24,502 nucleotides of DNA from JAVBSX01 sp051660685 (GTDB lineage: Bacteria; Planctomycetota; Planctomycetia; Pirellulales; Thermoguttaceae): positions 1 through 24,502 of the forward strand of contig JBOFQB010000106.1 in the NCBI GenBank assembly GCA_051660685.1, in the 5' to 3' direction. Below the pieces are notes generated by a model that saw only the letters and a program-made list of their open reading frames with translations, made no database searches and was not told the origin of the DNA. The position numbers and the translations under genes are program-made. The stretch's first letter is position 1. Each line of letters starts with the position of its first letter. Shown one piece after another: positions 7,507-15,328 of this stretch.

Positions 7507-9632
7507 ACAAACATTATCCCGGATTTCAACGAAAGCAGCGAACCGAGCAAGGGGCGAAGATGTCACTTTTCCCCTTTCTCGCTGTATTGATCTGCACAAT
7601 GGGAGTCTTGATTCTGCTCCTTGTCGTTATTGCGCGCAACATGCGATTGCAAGGACTGGAAGAAGGGGTTGGGGTCATTGTTGCAATGATTCCGGTTGAA
7701 CATGAATCTGTTGATGAGACCGTTGAGCCGATTCCCGTTGATTGGAAAATGATTCCGGGTCTTTCCGAAACGGCGACATCGGACGAAGTGCTTGAGAAAC
7801 TTCAAGACGAAATCTTAACCGTTGATTGGTTGACTCGGGAAATCGTCACCTCTCAGGAAAAAACGGTTGAACAGTTAAATGACGTTCGCGCAAGAGTCGG
7901 GGTGATTGAAGACAGTATCAACAAGTTGGCGAAAGAGATTGAGAGTAGAACAGCGATGATACAATCGCTGATTGAGGGAAAGAGTGATCCGGGTGTTGAA
8001 TTGGAACAACTTCGCAAGATTCTTGCGGAAAAAGAAAGTGAACGTGAACGAATTGAATCTGATCTGCGACAGTTGCAAGAGCAACAGGAACAGACAGCCC
8101 GTTCTTACGCAATTGTCCCTTACAAAGGTCCAAGTGGAACATTTCGTCGCCCTATCTACATAGAATGTCGGAGTGATTCCGTTGTTCTGCAACCTGAAGG
8201 AATCGTTTTAAGGGCCCAGGATTTTACGACGCCGGATTTTAGGGACAATCCGCTTGAGATGTTGGTCCGAACGGCGCGACAGTATTTGGTTGAAACGCAA
8301 CAACTTGCGAGAGATACGGAACCTTATCCTTTGTTTTTGGTTCGACCAAGCGGCGTCTCGGCGTATGAAGCAGCCCGAAAATCACTCGGTTCTTGGCGTG
8401 ATGATTTTGGGTATGAATTGTTGGAAGAAGATTGGAATCTTGAATTTCCCGTTCTAAGTGAAGAATTGCAACGACGTTTGAATGAACAGGTTCAAATTGC
8501 GAGGTCCCGACAAGCGATTTATCGAGAGTCGTTGATTGCAAAAGGGGGGCCCTCGCAACAGTTTCGCGTCAGTTCCCGGGGAGGTGTCGAGCCGATTCGC
8601 CAATTCGGCAGAAATCGGGGATCGGGCAATTTGGAAGATGGAAATGAAACAGGTTTGGAAACTGGGACGGGATCGGGACCGAATGTCAATTCCGGTTCAG
8701 GTTTGGGTGATGCTAATGCAACATTGCAATCCAATCCGCAATATGGAAGTCCGTCGAGGAGTCTCTTGGACAGTCCGAGAATGGAAACATCCGGTTTTGC
8801 CGGGCCGATTGAACCGGGGTCAGTTGCAGTTGGTACTTCATCCAAGAACTCAGGGTTGACTGAATTGGGGACAAACGGGACCAATTTCGGGCATGATCCA
8901 TTTGGAACGGTTCAAGGAGAACTGTCAAACGGGGAAATCTCGCAAAACGGGCAGATGATTCAAGCAACTCCAACGGGGCAATATAGTCAAAATAGCCAAT
9001 TTGAAACGTTTCGCCCCTTTGGAATGTCGGAATCCGTTGGATCAGCGGAGTCAACGGCGGAATTAGCAGGAACAACAGCCGGACAAAACGGGTTAAATGG
9101 GGCAAATGCGTCAAGTGAGACAACAGGGTCAAATGGGCCAAGTGTGTCAAAGGGGCAGAATGGACCAAAAGGGGCGACAGGAACGAGCACATCTGGTCCA
9201 ACAACCAGTCAATCGGTTCAATCGGGTCAATCGGTTGACGGAACGAATCAGGGTATGCCGAGTTTTGACAAGGTGATTGGTCGGGATCAGCAAAAGAATC
9301 GCCCGAAAAACTGGGCACTTAAGGGAGCGGAAAAAACCGCGCAACCGGTTCGCCGAATCGTCAAGATTCAATGCTGCAAAGATCAATTGATCCTGTTGCG
9401 TCAACCCGGTTTGTCGCAAAACAAGGTTATACCGATTGAAGGTTCTATGGATTTGGCGAGCAGTCAATTGGTTGAATTGATCTGGAAATATATGGAAACC
9501 TGGAATATTGCAGGGGAAAACCAGTATTGGGTGCCTTATTTGAAGGTCCAGGTTCAGTCAGATGCCGGATTGGAATTTGAACAATTACAAGCGGCGTTGA
9601 AAGAAAGCGGCATGATTGTTAATCAAGAGTAA
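7503..9632 (+). CDS. Single-span TolR/ExbD-position partner with two copies of a periplasmic domain
   Basis: 709 residues. A basic N-terminus is followed by one membrane span, SLFPFLAVLICTMGVLILLL (21-40), at the place where TolR/ExbD/MotB anchor, but without the proton-accepting Asp. A coiled coil covers about 95-200 (ERERIESDLRQLQEQQEQ). A domain at about 204-310 begins RRPIYIECRSDSVVLQPEGI. A Gly/Ser/Asn/Thr-rich linker covers about 372-587, and a C-terminal domain at 612-709 begins VRRIVKIQCCKDQLILLRQP. The two domains share R-x-I-x-I-x-C-x-x-D and a later helix-strand pattern, suggesting an internal duplication. Start TTG 7503 overlaps the previous stop; ATG 7561 at the membrane span is the alternative, but the basic N-terminal tail fits the topology. 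Likely a periplasmic effector driven by the upstream channel. Confidence 0.7.
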   Translation: MNKHYPGFQRKQRTEQGAKMSLFPFLAVLICTMGVLILLLVVIARNMRLQGLEEGVGVIVAMIPVEHESVDETVEPIPVDWKMIPGLSETATSDEVLEKLQDEILTVDWLTREIVTSQEKTVEQLNDVRARVGVIEDSINKLAKEIESRTAMIQSLIEGKSDPGVELEQLRKILAEKESERERIESDLRQLQEQQEQTARSYAIVPYKGPSGTFRRPIYIECRSDSVVLQPEGIVLRAQDFTTPDFRDNPLEMLVRTARQYLVETQQLARDTEPYPLFLVRPSGVSAYEAARKSLGSWRDDFGYELLEEDWNLEFPVLSEELQRRLNEQVQIARSRQAIYRESLIAKGGPSQQFRVSSRGGVEPIRQFGRNRGSGNLEDGNETGLETGTGSGPNVNSGSGLGDANATLQSNPQYGSPSRSLLDSPRMETSGFAGPIEPGSVAVGTSSKNSGLTELGTNGTNFGHDPFGTVQGELSNGEISQNGQMIQATPTGQYSQNSQFETFRPFGMSESVGSAESTAELAGTTAGQNGLNGANASSETTGSNGPSVSKGQNGPKGATGTSTSGPTTSQSVQSGQSVDGTNQGMPSFDKVIGRDQQKNRPKNWALKGAEKTAQPVRRIVKIQCCKDQLILLRQPGLSQNKVIPIEGSMDLASSQLVELIWKYMETWNIAGENQYWVPYLKVQVQSDAGLEFEQLQAALKESGMIVNQE
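8616..9263 (+). repeat. Low-complexity Gly/Ser/Asn/Thr/Gln linker region inside the anchor gene
   Basis: This part codes for residues 372-587 and contains many short degenerate copies such as tcaaatgggccaa and aacgggttaaatgggg (strongest around 9085-9240). The product runs GQNGLNGANASSETTGSNGP and similar. It looks like a long flexible spacer that expands by slippage, reaching through the periplasm or peptidoglycan between the two folded domains. Confidence 0.7.
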
Positions 9633-9670
9633 CGTTCTGAAAAATAATAAAAGTCGTTTAGTTTTGGGCG

Positions 9671-9706
9671 GTTTAGAACGCGCAATACGTTGTATTGCGG
9701 CTAAAC
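9671..9706 (+). repeat. Dispersed hairpin repeat, copy R1
   Basis: 36-base palindrome running from gtttag to ctaaac. The inner stem is perfect: cgcaatac (9681-9688), loop gtt, gtattgcg (9692-9699). It belongs to the family also seen at 12918-13010, 15271-15297, 18996-19048 and 24003-24030 (core cgcg-NNN-acgttgt-NNN-cgcggc-aaac). It reads in the sense of the downstream gene, whose ATG is 71 bases on. Confidence 0.7.
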
Positions 9707-9713
9707 GGTCGAA

Positions 9714-9774
9714 TTCTCTCCCCTAATCCCTTTCCCCAATCCCCTATTCCCTACCTCCTACCTTCTCTCTCCCC
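9714..9774 (+). repeat. Pyrimidine-rich tract T1 before the third gene of the channel locus
   Basis: About 60 bases of nearly uninterrupted C/T with occasional A, made of degenerate ccctaat/ccccaat/ccctatt units and ending ctacctcctaccttctctct, two bases before ATG 9777. Related tracts lie at 18095-18124, 18824-18892 (minus sense), 18968-18994 and 23935-24000 (minus sense). It takes the place of a purine-rich ribosome binding site, so translation initiation here must be unusual or coupled. Confidence 0.6.
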
Positions 9775-9776
9775 AA

Positions 9777-10832
9777 ATGCGACGGAATCGAGCTAAAAAT
9801 GACATGGAATCGGGTCAGGATTCGTTTCTCGACATTGTTTCTAACATTGTCGGTATTCTCATCATTCTTGTCATGGTTGCTGGAGTTCGTTCAAAAGGTC
9901 TTCCCAAAATAGAAGAAGTACAATCAACACAACCGGAACAATCGACGATTGCAGAATCATCGACATTCTCGACATCAGCCCAAATACAAGGGGCGTTAAG
10001 CAAGTATGCCGAGAGGACTCGGGAACTTGAGACTGTGCAACAAAATGCACAAAATACAGGGTTGGAAGTCGAACATTTGCAAGGACTTCTTGCAGCAAGA
10101 TCGCGTGAACGGGGAGAATTGGTTGCGTTACTTGGAATGCTCCAAACGGAGTATGATACGGCGAGCGAACAACTTTCAGAAGCGGAACGGGAAAAGATTC
10201 GATTACTGCAAATGATACAGCAAGCGGAGCTGAAAATTGGCGAATCAGGTCGGACGGTCAATTGGTTGCAGCAAAACCGACCTCAAGCGACGGTTCTTGA
10301 GAATATGCCGACCCCGAAATCGACATTGGTTCAGGACAATGAGGCTCATTTTCAGATTAAAGGAGGTCGAGTTGCGTTTGTTCCAATCGACATTCTGGTT
10401 GAACGGGTTGCATCTGAGATGAAAAATCGGGTCGGCGAACTCGTTAAAAAGGAGGAATTACGCGGAATCGTTGGGCCGCTTTACGGATTTAGCATGGAAT
10501 ACAGTCTGCTCGTTCAATCCGGGGTTCGTATGGAACGGGGAATTGGGACCCGGGTTGAATTGGGTGAGGGAATTTTGGTCCCCAATCGTGAAATCATGGG
10601 TGAAACGGTTGAAGAAGCTGTACAACTTCAATCTGAATTCCAACAACGACTGTCCTCCTATCGTCAGAATCAGTACACAATCACTTTTTGGGTTTACCCT
10701 GACTCGTTTCGTGAGTATCAAATCCTGAAAAAATTTCTTTTTTCGCGGGGATACCGAACAGCAGCACGACCTATGAATTTTGGGGACCCGATTGGGGTTT
10801 CCTCTCACGGAACCAAATCAGCAACCCAATAA
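9777..10832 (+). CDS. ExbD/TolR/MotB-type single-span partner with coiled coil
   Basis: 351 residues. Its one membrane span, FLDIVSNIVGILIILVMVAG (17-36), carries Asp19 at the N-terminal end of the helix, where TolR/ExbD/MotB have their essential proton-binding Asp. A coiled coil follows (about 75-165, rich in Glu/Gln), then a domain from about 190 to 340. This begins HFQIKGGRVAFVPIDILVER and ends TITFWVYPDSFREYQILKKF, and resembles both domains of the preceding gene's product (strand, long helix, then strand-x-P-x-helix). It therefore looks like the Asp-bearing B subunit of the channel at 6394-7506. It follows 144 bases downstream, behind repeat R1 and tract T1, so it may have its own control. 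No Shine-Dalgarno site is seen. Confidence 0.72.
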   Translation: MRRNRAKNDMESGQDSFLDIVSNIVGILIILVMVAGVRSKGLPKIEEVQSTQPEQSTIAESSTFSTSAQIQGALSKYAERTRELETVQQNAQNTGLEVEHLQGLLAARSRERGELVALLGMLQTEYDTASEQLSEAEREKIRLLQMIQQAELKIGESGRTVNWLQQNRPQATVLENMPTPKSTLVQDNEAHFQIKGGRVAFVPIDILVERVASEMKNRVGELVKKEELRGIVGPLYGFSMEYSLLVQSGVRMERGIGTRVELGEGILVPNREIMGETVEEAVQLQSEFQQRLSSYRQNQYTITFWVYPDSFREYQILKKFLFSRGYRTAARPMNFGDPIGVSSHGTKSATQ

Positions 10833-10856
10833 AATGGAAAAAAACCGATCCCGGGG

Positions 10857-10884
10857 TTGAGTTTGGCCCGGTTTGCTCTACAAT
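10857..10884 (+). promoter_or_regulatory. Probable sigma70-type promoter for nadC
   Basis: TTGAGT (10857-10862), a 16-base spacer and TACAAT (10879-10884) match the -35/-10 consensus well. The transcript would carry a leader of about 100 bases before GTG 10992. No regulator site was recognised in the leader. Confidence 0.45.
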
Positions 10885-10991
10885 CACGCTAATTTGGCGT
10901 TTCTCCTTTGCCCTCATCTGGAATCGCCGCAATCCAATCAATCCAATTGCCCCGATTGTTCAACAACATTTTGTAAAGAAAAGGTCATTTT

Positions 10992-11909
10992 GTGAAGCGA
11001 GATTTTCACCAAAATATCTGGGATCCGCGCAAAGAGCAGGACTTGCAAAAGTTGCTCGAAATCGCCGTTTTGGAAGATTTGGGGGAAGAAGGGGATTTGA
11101 CCAGTCAAGCACTGATTCCGCCCGGTATTCGGGGTAAAGCAGGCGTTTACGTCCGAAAAAAAGGGGTGATCGCCGGTTTACGAGCCGTTCCCGCTTGTCT
11201 TGCAACCGTTGACCCCGATTTACACTGGACCTCGACTTGTCAGGATGGAGAAAAAGTCGGAGCCGGAACTCTGCTCGGTCACATTGAAGGTCCCGTTCTC
11301 GGCATGTTAATGTGTGAACGATTACTCCTCAATCTGTTGGGGCATCTTTGCGGTATTGCAACCTTGACCCGGGAATATGTTGATTTGGTTGCCAAAACCC
11401 GCGCTAGAATTTATGATACCCGCAAAACGACGTTAGGTTGGCGACGACTTGAAAAATATGCTGTTCGTTGTGGAGGAGGTTGCAATCATCGAACCGGCCT
11501 TTTTGATGCCGTTTTGATTAAAGACAATCATCTTGCGTTTGGAGCGCATGCTTTTTCTCCTTCTGAAGCGGTTGAGAGGGCAAGAGCGTATTTGAACAAA
11601 AAACGCAAAAACGAATCTGACGAATTGCCTATTATCGAGATCGAGGTTGATTCACTCGATCATTTTGAGGAGATTCTTGCTGCAAAACCGAATATTGTTC
11701 TTTTGGACAACATGTCCCCGGATCGTTTGCAACAGGCGGTTGAGGTTCGGAACCGTCTTGGTTCGACGACCGAATTAGAAGCATCCGGGGGTATCACCTT
11801 TGAAACGGTCCTTGCAATCGCCGAAACCGGCGTTGAACGAATCAGTATTGGCTCGTTGACGCATTCCAATCATTCGTTAGATGTTGGTCTTGATTGGGAA
11901 TCGTCCTGA
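10992..11909 (+). CDS. nadC: Nicotinate-nucleotide diphosphorylase (carboxylating), quinolinate phosphoribosyltransferase
   Basis: Cytosolic enzyme of de novo NAD synthesis: quinolinate + PRPP gives nicotinate mononucleotide + CO2 + PPi. The 305 residues are near the normal length. Diagnostic motifs are YDTRKTTLGWRRLEKYAVRC (141-160), NHRTGLFDAVLIKDNH (165-180, with substrate-binding His166, Arg167 and Lys177), EIEVDS (216-221), NIVLLDNM (234-241), EASGGI (263-268) and GVERISIGSLTHS (280-292). TRKTTLGW replaces the commoner TRKTTPGL. The start is GTG 10992 with a weak aagg site upstream. It ends 74 bases before nadK on the other strand, so two NAD(P) genes sit tail to tail, but in separate transcripts. 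No nadA or nadB is in the window. Confidence 0.95.
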   Translation: MKRDFHQNIWDPRKEQDLQKLLEIAVLEDLGEEGDLTSQALIPPGIRGKAGVYVRKKGVIAGLRAVPACLATVDPDLHWTSTCQDGEKVGAGTLLGHIEGPVLGMLMCERLLLNLLGHLCGIATLTREYVDLVAKTRARIYDTRKTTLGWRRLEKYAVRCGGGCNHRTGLFDAVLIKDNHLAFGAHAFSPSEAVERARAYLNKKRKNESDELPIIEIEVDSLDHFEEILAAKPNIVLLDNMSPDRLQQAVEVRNRLGSTTELEASGGITFETVLAIAETGVERISIGSLTHSNHSLDVGLDWESS

Positions 11910-11961
11910 ATTCATTCTAAAAATCCCCGGGACCATACTTAACCCGCTCTTAGTCCCTCGC

Positions 11962-11980
11962 AAGCGGAACGGTTCCGCTT
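11962..11980 (+). terminator. Hairpin between convergent nadC and nadK
   Basis: Perfect 8-bp stem aagcggaa/ttccgctt with loop cgg, followed on the plus strand by ttaatt, in the 74-base gap between the two stops. It most likely ends the nadC transcript; the T-run is weak. The core gcggaac-g-gttccgc also resembles the dispersed hairpin family, so it may be a recruited repeat copy. Confidence 0.5.
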
Positions 11981-11983
11981 TAA

Positions 11984-12877
11984 TTAACCAACTTCGAGTC
12001 GCAACTCGCCCCAACCCAACTTGTTGCGTAATGTCGTATAGTATTCCTGCACGTTCGGTTCAATCATCAGGAAAGAAACATTTCCCCGACGAATGATTGC
12101 CCGATCACCCGGTTCTAAAACGGCAAATCGTGCCCCGTCAAGAACGATCTGGACGGGATGTCCAACCCCTTTTAATTCGTAAACGCGATCCGCCGAATCG
12201 ACAACGGGACGATGATTGAGCGAGTGAGGACCAATCGGGGTAATGACAACGGCGTCGAGGTCTTTTCGCAAAATGGGTCCTCCTCCCGCCAAATTGTGCG
12301 CGGTTGAACCAACCGGGGTACTAATAATCAGCCCGTCACAACGAAAGGTTGTGACCGGGAGATGATCGACAAGGAGCGCAATATTGGCAATTCGGTATGA
12401 ACCGTCCCCGCGAAATGCCGCAACTTCGTTCAAACAAAGTCGGTGTTCTTCAACACCCTGAGTCTCTTCCCGCCAAATCTGACATTCGAGCATCAAATGA
12501 CGAACAAGGGGGAAATTGTTAGGGTTCAAACATTCCAGAACTTCAATCAGCCGATCAGCCCTGATTCCGGCTAAAAAACCGAGAGAGCCAAGATTGACTG
12601 CCAAAACGGGCAATTGTCGTCGGTTCATACGATGTGCCGCATTCAAAATAGCCCCATCTCCGCCAAGAACCAGAACCATTTCGGCTTGAACATCGTCAAG
12701 TTGAATCGTTCCAACACCTTCTTTTCCGACTTCTGTTTCGCCAGAATCGGTCATTTCCGTAAAATCAATGACGAGCAAGTCGAGATAACGTTCGATTTCA
12801 GGGCGAAGTCGTTCAAAGGTTTCAAGGACTCCCGGACGTTTACCTGATCCGAGGACGATTGTACGGATTTTGCACAT
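11984..12877 (-). CDS. nadK: NAD kinase
   Basis: Phosphorylates NAD to NADP with ATP in the cytosol. The 297 residues match the bacterial family (about 290-300). The nucleotide-binding GGDG motif is in VLVLGGDGAILNAAHR (G72-G75, Asp74). NE is Asn150-Glu151 in CLNEVAAFRGDGS, and the C-terminal signature is DGLIISTPVGSTAHNLAGGG (181-200). TPVGSTAH replaces the commoner TPTGSTAY, within normal family variation. No Shine-Dalgarno site precedes ATG 12877. A good promoter (13028-13056) and the hairpin element R2 lie upstream, giving a leader of about 140 bases. Confidence 0.95.
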   Translation of the reverse strand: MCKIRTIVLGSGKRPGVLETFERLRPEIERYLDLLVIDFTEMTDSGETEVGKEGVGTIQLDDVQAEMVLVLGGDGAILNAAHRMNRRQLPVLAVNLGSLGFLAGIRADRLIEVLECLNPNNFPLVRHLMLECQIWREETQGVEEHRLCLNEVAAFRGDGSYRIANIALLVDHLPVTTFRCDGLIISTPVGSTAHNLAGGGPILRKDLDAVVITPIGPHSLNHRPVVDSADRVYELKGVGHPVQIVLDGARFAVLEPGDRAIIRRGNVSFLMIEPNVQEYYTTLRNKLGWGELRLEVG

Positions 12878-12917
12878 TCAGAAAAAGGGGCGAAAAGAAC
12901 CGGGAATGAACAAAAAT

Positions 12918-13010
12918 GTTTAACCGCGACGCAACGTATCGCGCATAATGCGACTTCCGTCCGGATTGCGCCGGGCTGAGTACGCGCGGAACGGTGTTCC
13001 GCCGTTAAAC
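12918..13010. repeat. Dispersed hairpin repeat, two-armed copy R2, in the nadK leader
   Basis: 93-base element bounded by inverted gtttaac and gttaaac. It holds two family cores facing each other. The minus-strand core reads cgcgatacgttgcgtcgcgg; the plus-strand core has a perfect stem gcggaac (12986-12992), loop ggt, gttccgc (12996-13002). Between them is a second hairpin, ccggattgcgccgg (12961-12974), whose context ccgggctNaNtacgcgcg also occurs in copy R3. It lies between the nadK promoter and its start codon, so it is probably transcribed. Confidence 0.65.
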
Positions 13011-13027
13011 GAGACAGGACATTCGGA

Positions 13028-13056
13028 AGTATACTGCGATCCTGCTAAAGAGTCAA
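13028..13056 (-). promoter_or_regulatory. Strong sigma70-type promoter for nadK
   Basis: Read on the minus strand: TTGACT (13056-13051), a 17-base spacer, TATACT (13033-13028). Five of six bases match the consensus in each box. Transcription would start near 13021 and run straight into hairpin element R2. Confidence 0.6.
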
Positions 13057-13071
13057 CATTCTGAAAAAGAA

Positions 13072-15105
13072 TCAGGAAACAGCTGTTCCGAGGAGAGAAT
13101 GGACAAAGTGCAAGAGCAACGGTTTCAACGATTCATGATCGATTTGCTCGACAACCGTTCTTGCCCGATCTGCATACTTGCCAATCAGTTGGGACGCTTT
13201 GCTAAACACATTTGCCTTTTCGTAAAGTCGGCGAACTTGGCCCATTTTGTCCTTGAGGTGATTCGTGACCTCATTTTGTTCGTATTGATTCCGTTCGTCT
13301 GTGTACAACCGTTGCAATCCATCTATCTGCTGTAATCCCTGCAACAATTCTTGGAACAGGACCTGATCTGATTGGTCGAGCGATTCAAAAGCAAGGGCCC
13401 GCAAAAGGGTCGGACGCCCCCCCAAAATATCCGCCCCATACTCCCGCTTGCCCGCATTGTCCCAATCCCAATCCTCAAGGTCATTCTTGATTTGAAAAGC
13501 AATACCGAGAAAACGTGAAAATTGGGTTATTAACGGTTCAAGAGAGCGGAACCAATGCAGGTCAAGCCGAGCTGACATCGCGCCGAAACGGAGTCCGGCG
13601 TACAATGCCGCTTCAAAAGCGGGAGATGTCTTTAACCCATAAATTCTGAGCGTTTCAACAGCCGACAATTCCCGATTCGATTGTTCCTGACTCGGCAATT
13701 TCCCGCTGTTGTGCAAACGCCAAGTCAGTTCCCCCCCTTGTCCCTCACAAAGTTTGGTATGCGCCTCACTTAATTTCTGCAAAATGTCAGCAACAATGAT
13801 TCCCCCTTCTTCGATCCCTCCTTTTTCACTCAGTTCCCGCGATTGTGACGCAATCAAACGGTATCCCAAACCAATCAGGTAATCACCTATATTGATTGCA
13901 CTTGGAATACCATACGCCTGATGTAAGGACGGAAGTCCATACCGAAAAGCGTCGTCATCCTCTATATCATCGTGAACGAGAGACGCTTTGTGAAAAATCT
14001 CCATAGAAATCGCAATCCGTTTAAGCGAATTGGGAAATCGGGCAACAATTTCTGCGCCGTCTTCTCCCGTCCCCAATGAACCTGTCAAAGCATCATAAGC
14101 GGCAAGAGTGATGAACGGCCGATAATGCTTTCCTCCTCGTCGTAAAAAATCAAACGCAATTCGTCCCGTCATTCCCAAATAATCCGTTGACATCCCGTCG
14201 TTTTTTGATCCTTTTTGCTCCTGCTCAACGGAGAAGGATTGGACCGGCAAAACGGGAGATAACAGTTCTCTGAGCTGCATTTCGTCAAACAATCGGGTTG
14301 CTCCTCTTAACAGGTGCAACCAGGTTGGATGCAAGGTTGAATACAACCGGTTTTCTGAATCATTCCCTGTCGAATCGTTGGAATCGGCTGAATGACTTAA
14401 TGTCCCCCCCTTTACGGCCCGTTGAACCGTCCGAACACGCGGTTTATACGGAATATCAATCATTTCCCGAATCCAATCAAGATCGGTCAACGAGTTTTTG
14501 CAGGTTGACCCCCAAAGTGGAACAGCAGCAGCGGGAATTCCGGCAAACTGTATTTTTTCAAATGCCCGTTCAAGGGAGTGCAGACAACCGACACCGAGAA
14601 TTGCATCTGCTTTTCCGTTGAGAATCCATTGCATAACAATCGGGGTTCCTTCAGCGATCAGGAGATGATAACCGAGCGATTCGGCAAGTGTTTTGAGATC
14701 ACCAAGCGGGCAAGAGCCGCATGATTGACAGAGGAGACCATCTTTTTCATAAATTCCCGGGCAACCGGGAGATTTGCGCATACAATGGGGGAGGAGCAGG
14801 ACACGACGGTTTGGCGGAATCGCCTCAATCGACTCTCGCCAAAACTCGTTCCCAAGTAACACCATTGTCCAAGCCGTGTAATCGACGGAAAAGCCCAACT
14901 CCCCCAAAATCTGTTGAGCAAGCGATTCGAGCATTTGCCGATTGACCAAACTAGGTTGTTTGCCCTGTCGTTCCAAGCGGGCAACCGTTTCGCGGACCCG
15001 ATTACGGATTGCGAGACGTTGAGGATTATTGTCAGGGACCTGTTTGAAGGGTTCGTTCATCAATTGCAAAGGAACAACATCGTCTAAGAGTCGGGGAAAA
15101 AACAT
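13072..15105 (-). CDS. Fusion of a DUF116 domain and a polyprenyl diphosphate synthase
   Basis: 677 residues in two parts. Residues about 30-225 are a DUF116-type domain with a Cys cluster: LLLPHCMRKSPGC (Cys108, Cys115), CQSCGSC (126, 129, 132), VGCLHSL (174) and STCKN (202), suggesting metal or Fe-S binding. After a linker (about 230-300), residues 310-677 are a trans-isoprenyl diphosphate synthase that would join IPP to allylic diphosphates. It has RRGGKHYRP (322-330, substrate-binding motif), a first Asp-rich motif VHDDIEDDDAFRYG (Asp379, 380, 383) and a second, FQIKNDLEDWDWD, whose first Asp is Asn541. A promoter-like pair ends only 9 bases before ATG 15105, so either the mRNA is nearly leaderless or translation starts at Met16 (15060). 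Product chain length cannot be predicted. It is likely cytosolic or membrane-associated. Confidence 0.85.
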   Translation of the reverse strand: MFFPRLLDDVVPLQLMNEPFKQVPDNNPQRLAIRNRVRETVARLERQGKQPSLVNRQMLESLAQQILGELGFSVDYTAWTMVLLGNEFWRESIEAIPPNRRVLLLPHCMRKSPGCPGIYEKDGLLCQSCGSCPLGDLKTLAESLGYHLLIAEGTPIVMQWILNGKADAILGVGCLHSLERAFEKIQFAGIPAAAVPLWGSTCKNSLTDLDWIREMIDIPYKPRVRTVQRAVKGGTLSHSADSNDSTGNDSENRLYSTLHPTWLHLLRGATRLFDEMQLRELLSPVLPVQSFSVEQEQKGSKNDGMSTDYLGMTGRIAFDFLRRGGKHYRPFITLAAYDALTGSLGTGEDGAEIVARFPNSLKRIAISMEIFHKASLVHDDIEDDDAFRYGLPSLHQAYGIPSAINIGDYLIGLGYRLIASQSRELSEKGGIEEGGIIVADILQKLSEAHTKLCEGQGGELTWRLHNSGKLPSQEQSNRELSAVETLRIYGLKTSPAFEAALYAGLRFGAMSARLDLHWFRSLEPLITQFSRFLGIAFQIKNDLEDWDWDNAGKREYGADILGGRPTLLRALAFESLDQSDQVLFQELLQGLQQIDGLQRLYTDERNQYEQNEVTNHLKDKMGQVRRLYEKANVFSKASQLIGKYADRARTVVEQIDHESLKPLLLHFVHSLLGTAVS

Positions 15106-15114
15106 ACTCCGCCC

Positions 15115-15143
15115 ATTCTACAACAGGGAAAAGGTTTTTCCAA
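15115..15143 (-). promoter_or_regulatory. Promoter for the DUF116-polyprenyl synthase gene
   Basis: On the minus strand: TTGGAA (15143-15138), a 17-base spacer, TAGAAT (15120-15115). The expected start of transcription is within a few bases of ATG 15105, implying a leaderless message unless the start codon lies downstream. Confidence 0.5.
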
Positions 15144-15251
15144 TCGACCGGGACAGTAAAAATAATAGCTTTAATGCCCGTTGAATCAATTGTGCTGACT
15201 TTGCAATCGGCGTGATCCCTGTCCCCTAACCCTTTTGCCTGATTCGTTTTC

Positions 15252-15260
15252 TGCTATACT
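15252..15260 (+). promoter_or_regulatory. Extended -10 promoter for the cdsA-type gene
   Basis: TGCTATACT is an extended -10 (TGn plus TATACT). No good -35 is seen at 16-18 bases. Transcription would begin near 15267, just before hairpin copy R5. Confidence 0.4.
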
Positions 15261-15270
15261 GTTTTCTTCA

Positions 15271-15297
15271 GGCGCGGAACGTTGTTCCATGAAACGG
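15271..15297 (+). repeat. Dispersed hairpin repeat, short copy R5
   Basis: ggcgcggaacgttgttcc followed by atgaaacgg. The stem ggaac/gttcc with loop gtt and the trailing gaaac match the family core. It reads in the sense of the cdsA-type gene and lies 32 bases before its ATG. Confidence 0.5.
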
Positions 15298-15328
15298 CTC
15301 TCAATCGTTCTTTCAAGATGTCAACAAT

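Noticed and set aside
9085..9240. CRISPR-like short repeats
   Set aside because: The repeats are degenerate, irregularly spaced and in frame within a coding region; no cas genes are present.
8713..9318. 201-residue minus-strand frame rich in Leu/Thr/His repeats
   Set aside because: It mirrors the low-complexity Gly/Ser/Asn linker of the plus-strand gene; no start site, no family motif.
6394..10832. Zorya-type anti-phage system
   Set aside because: The channel protein lacks the very long cytoplasmic tail of ZorA, the partners have no OmpA-like domain, and no ZorC, ZorD or ZorE helicase/nuclease genes follow.
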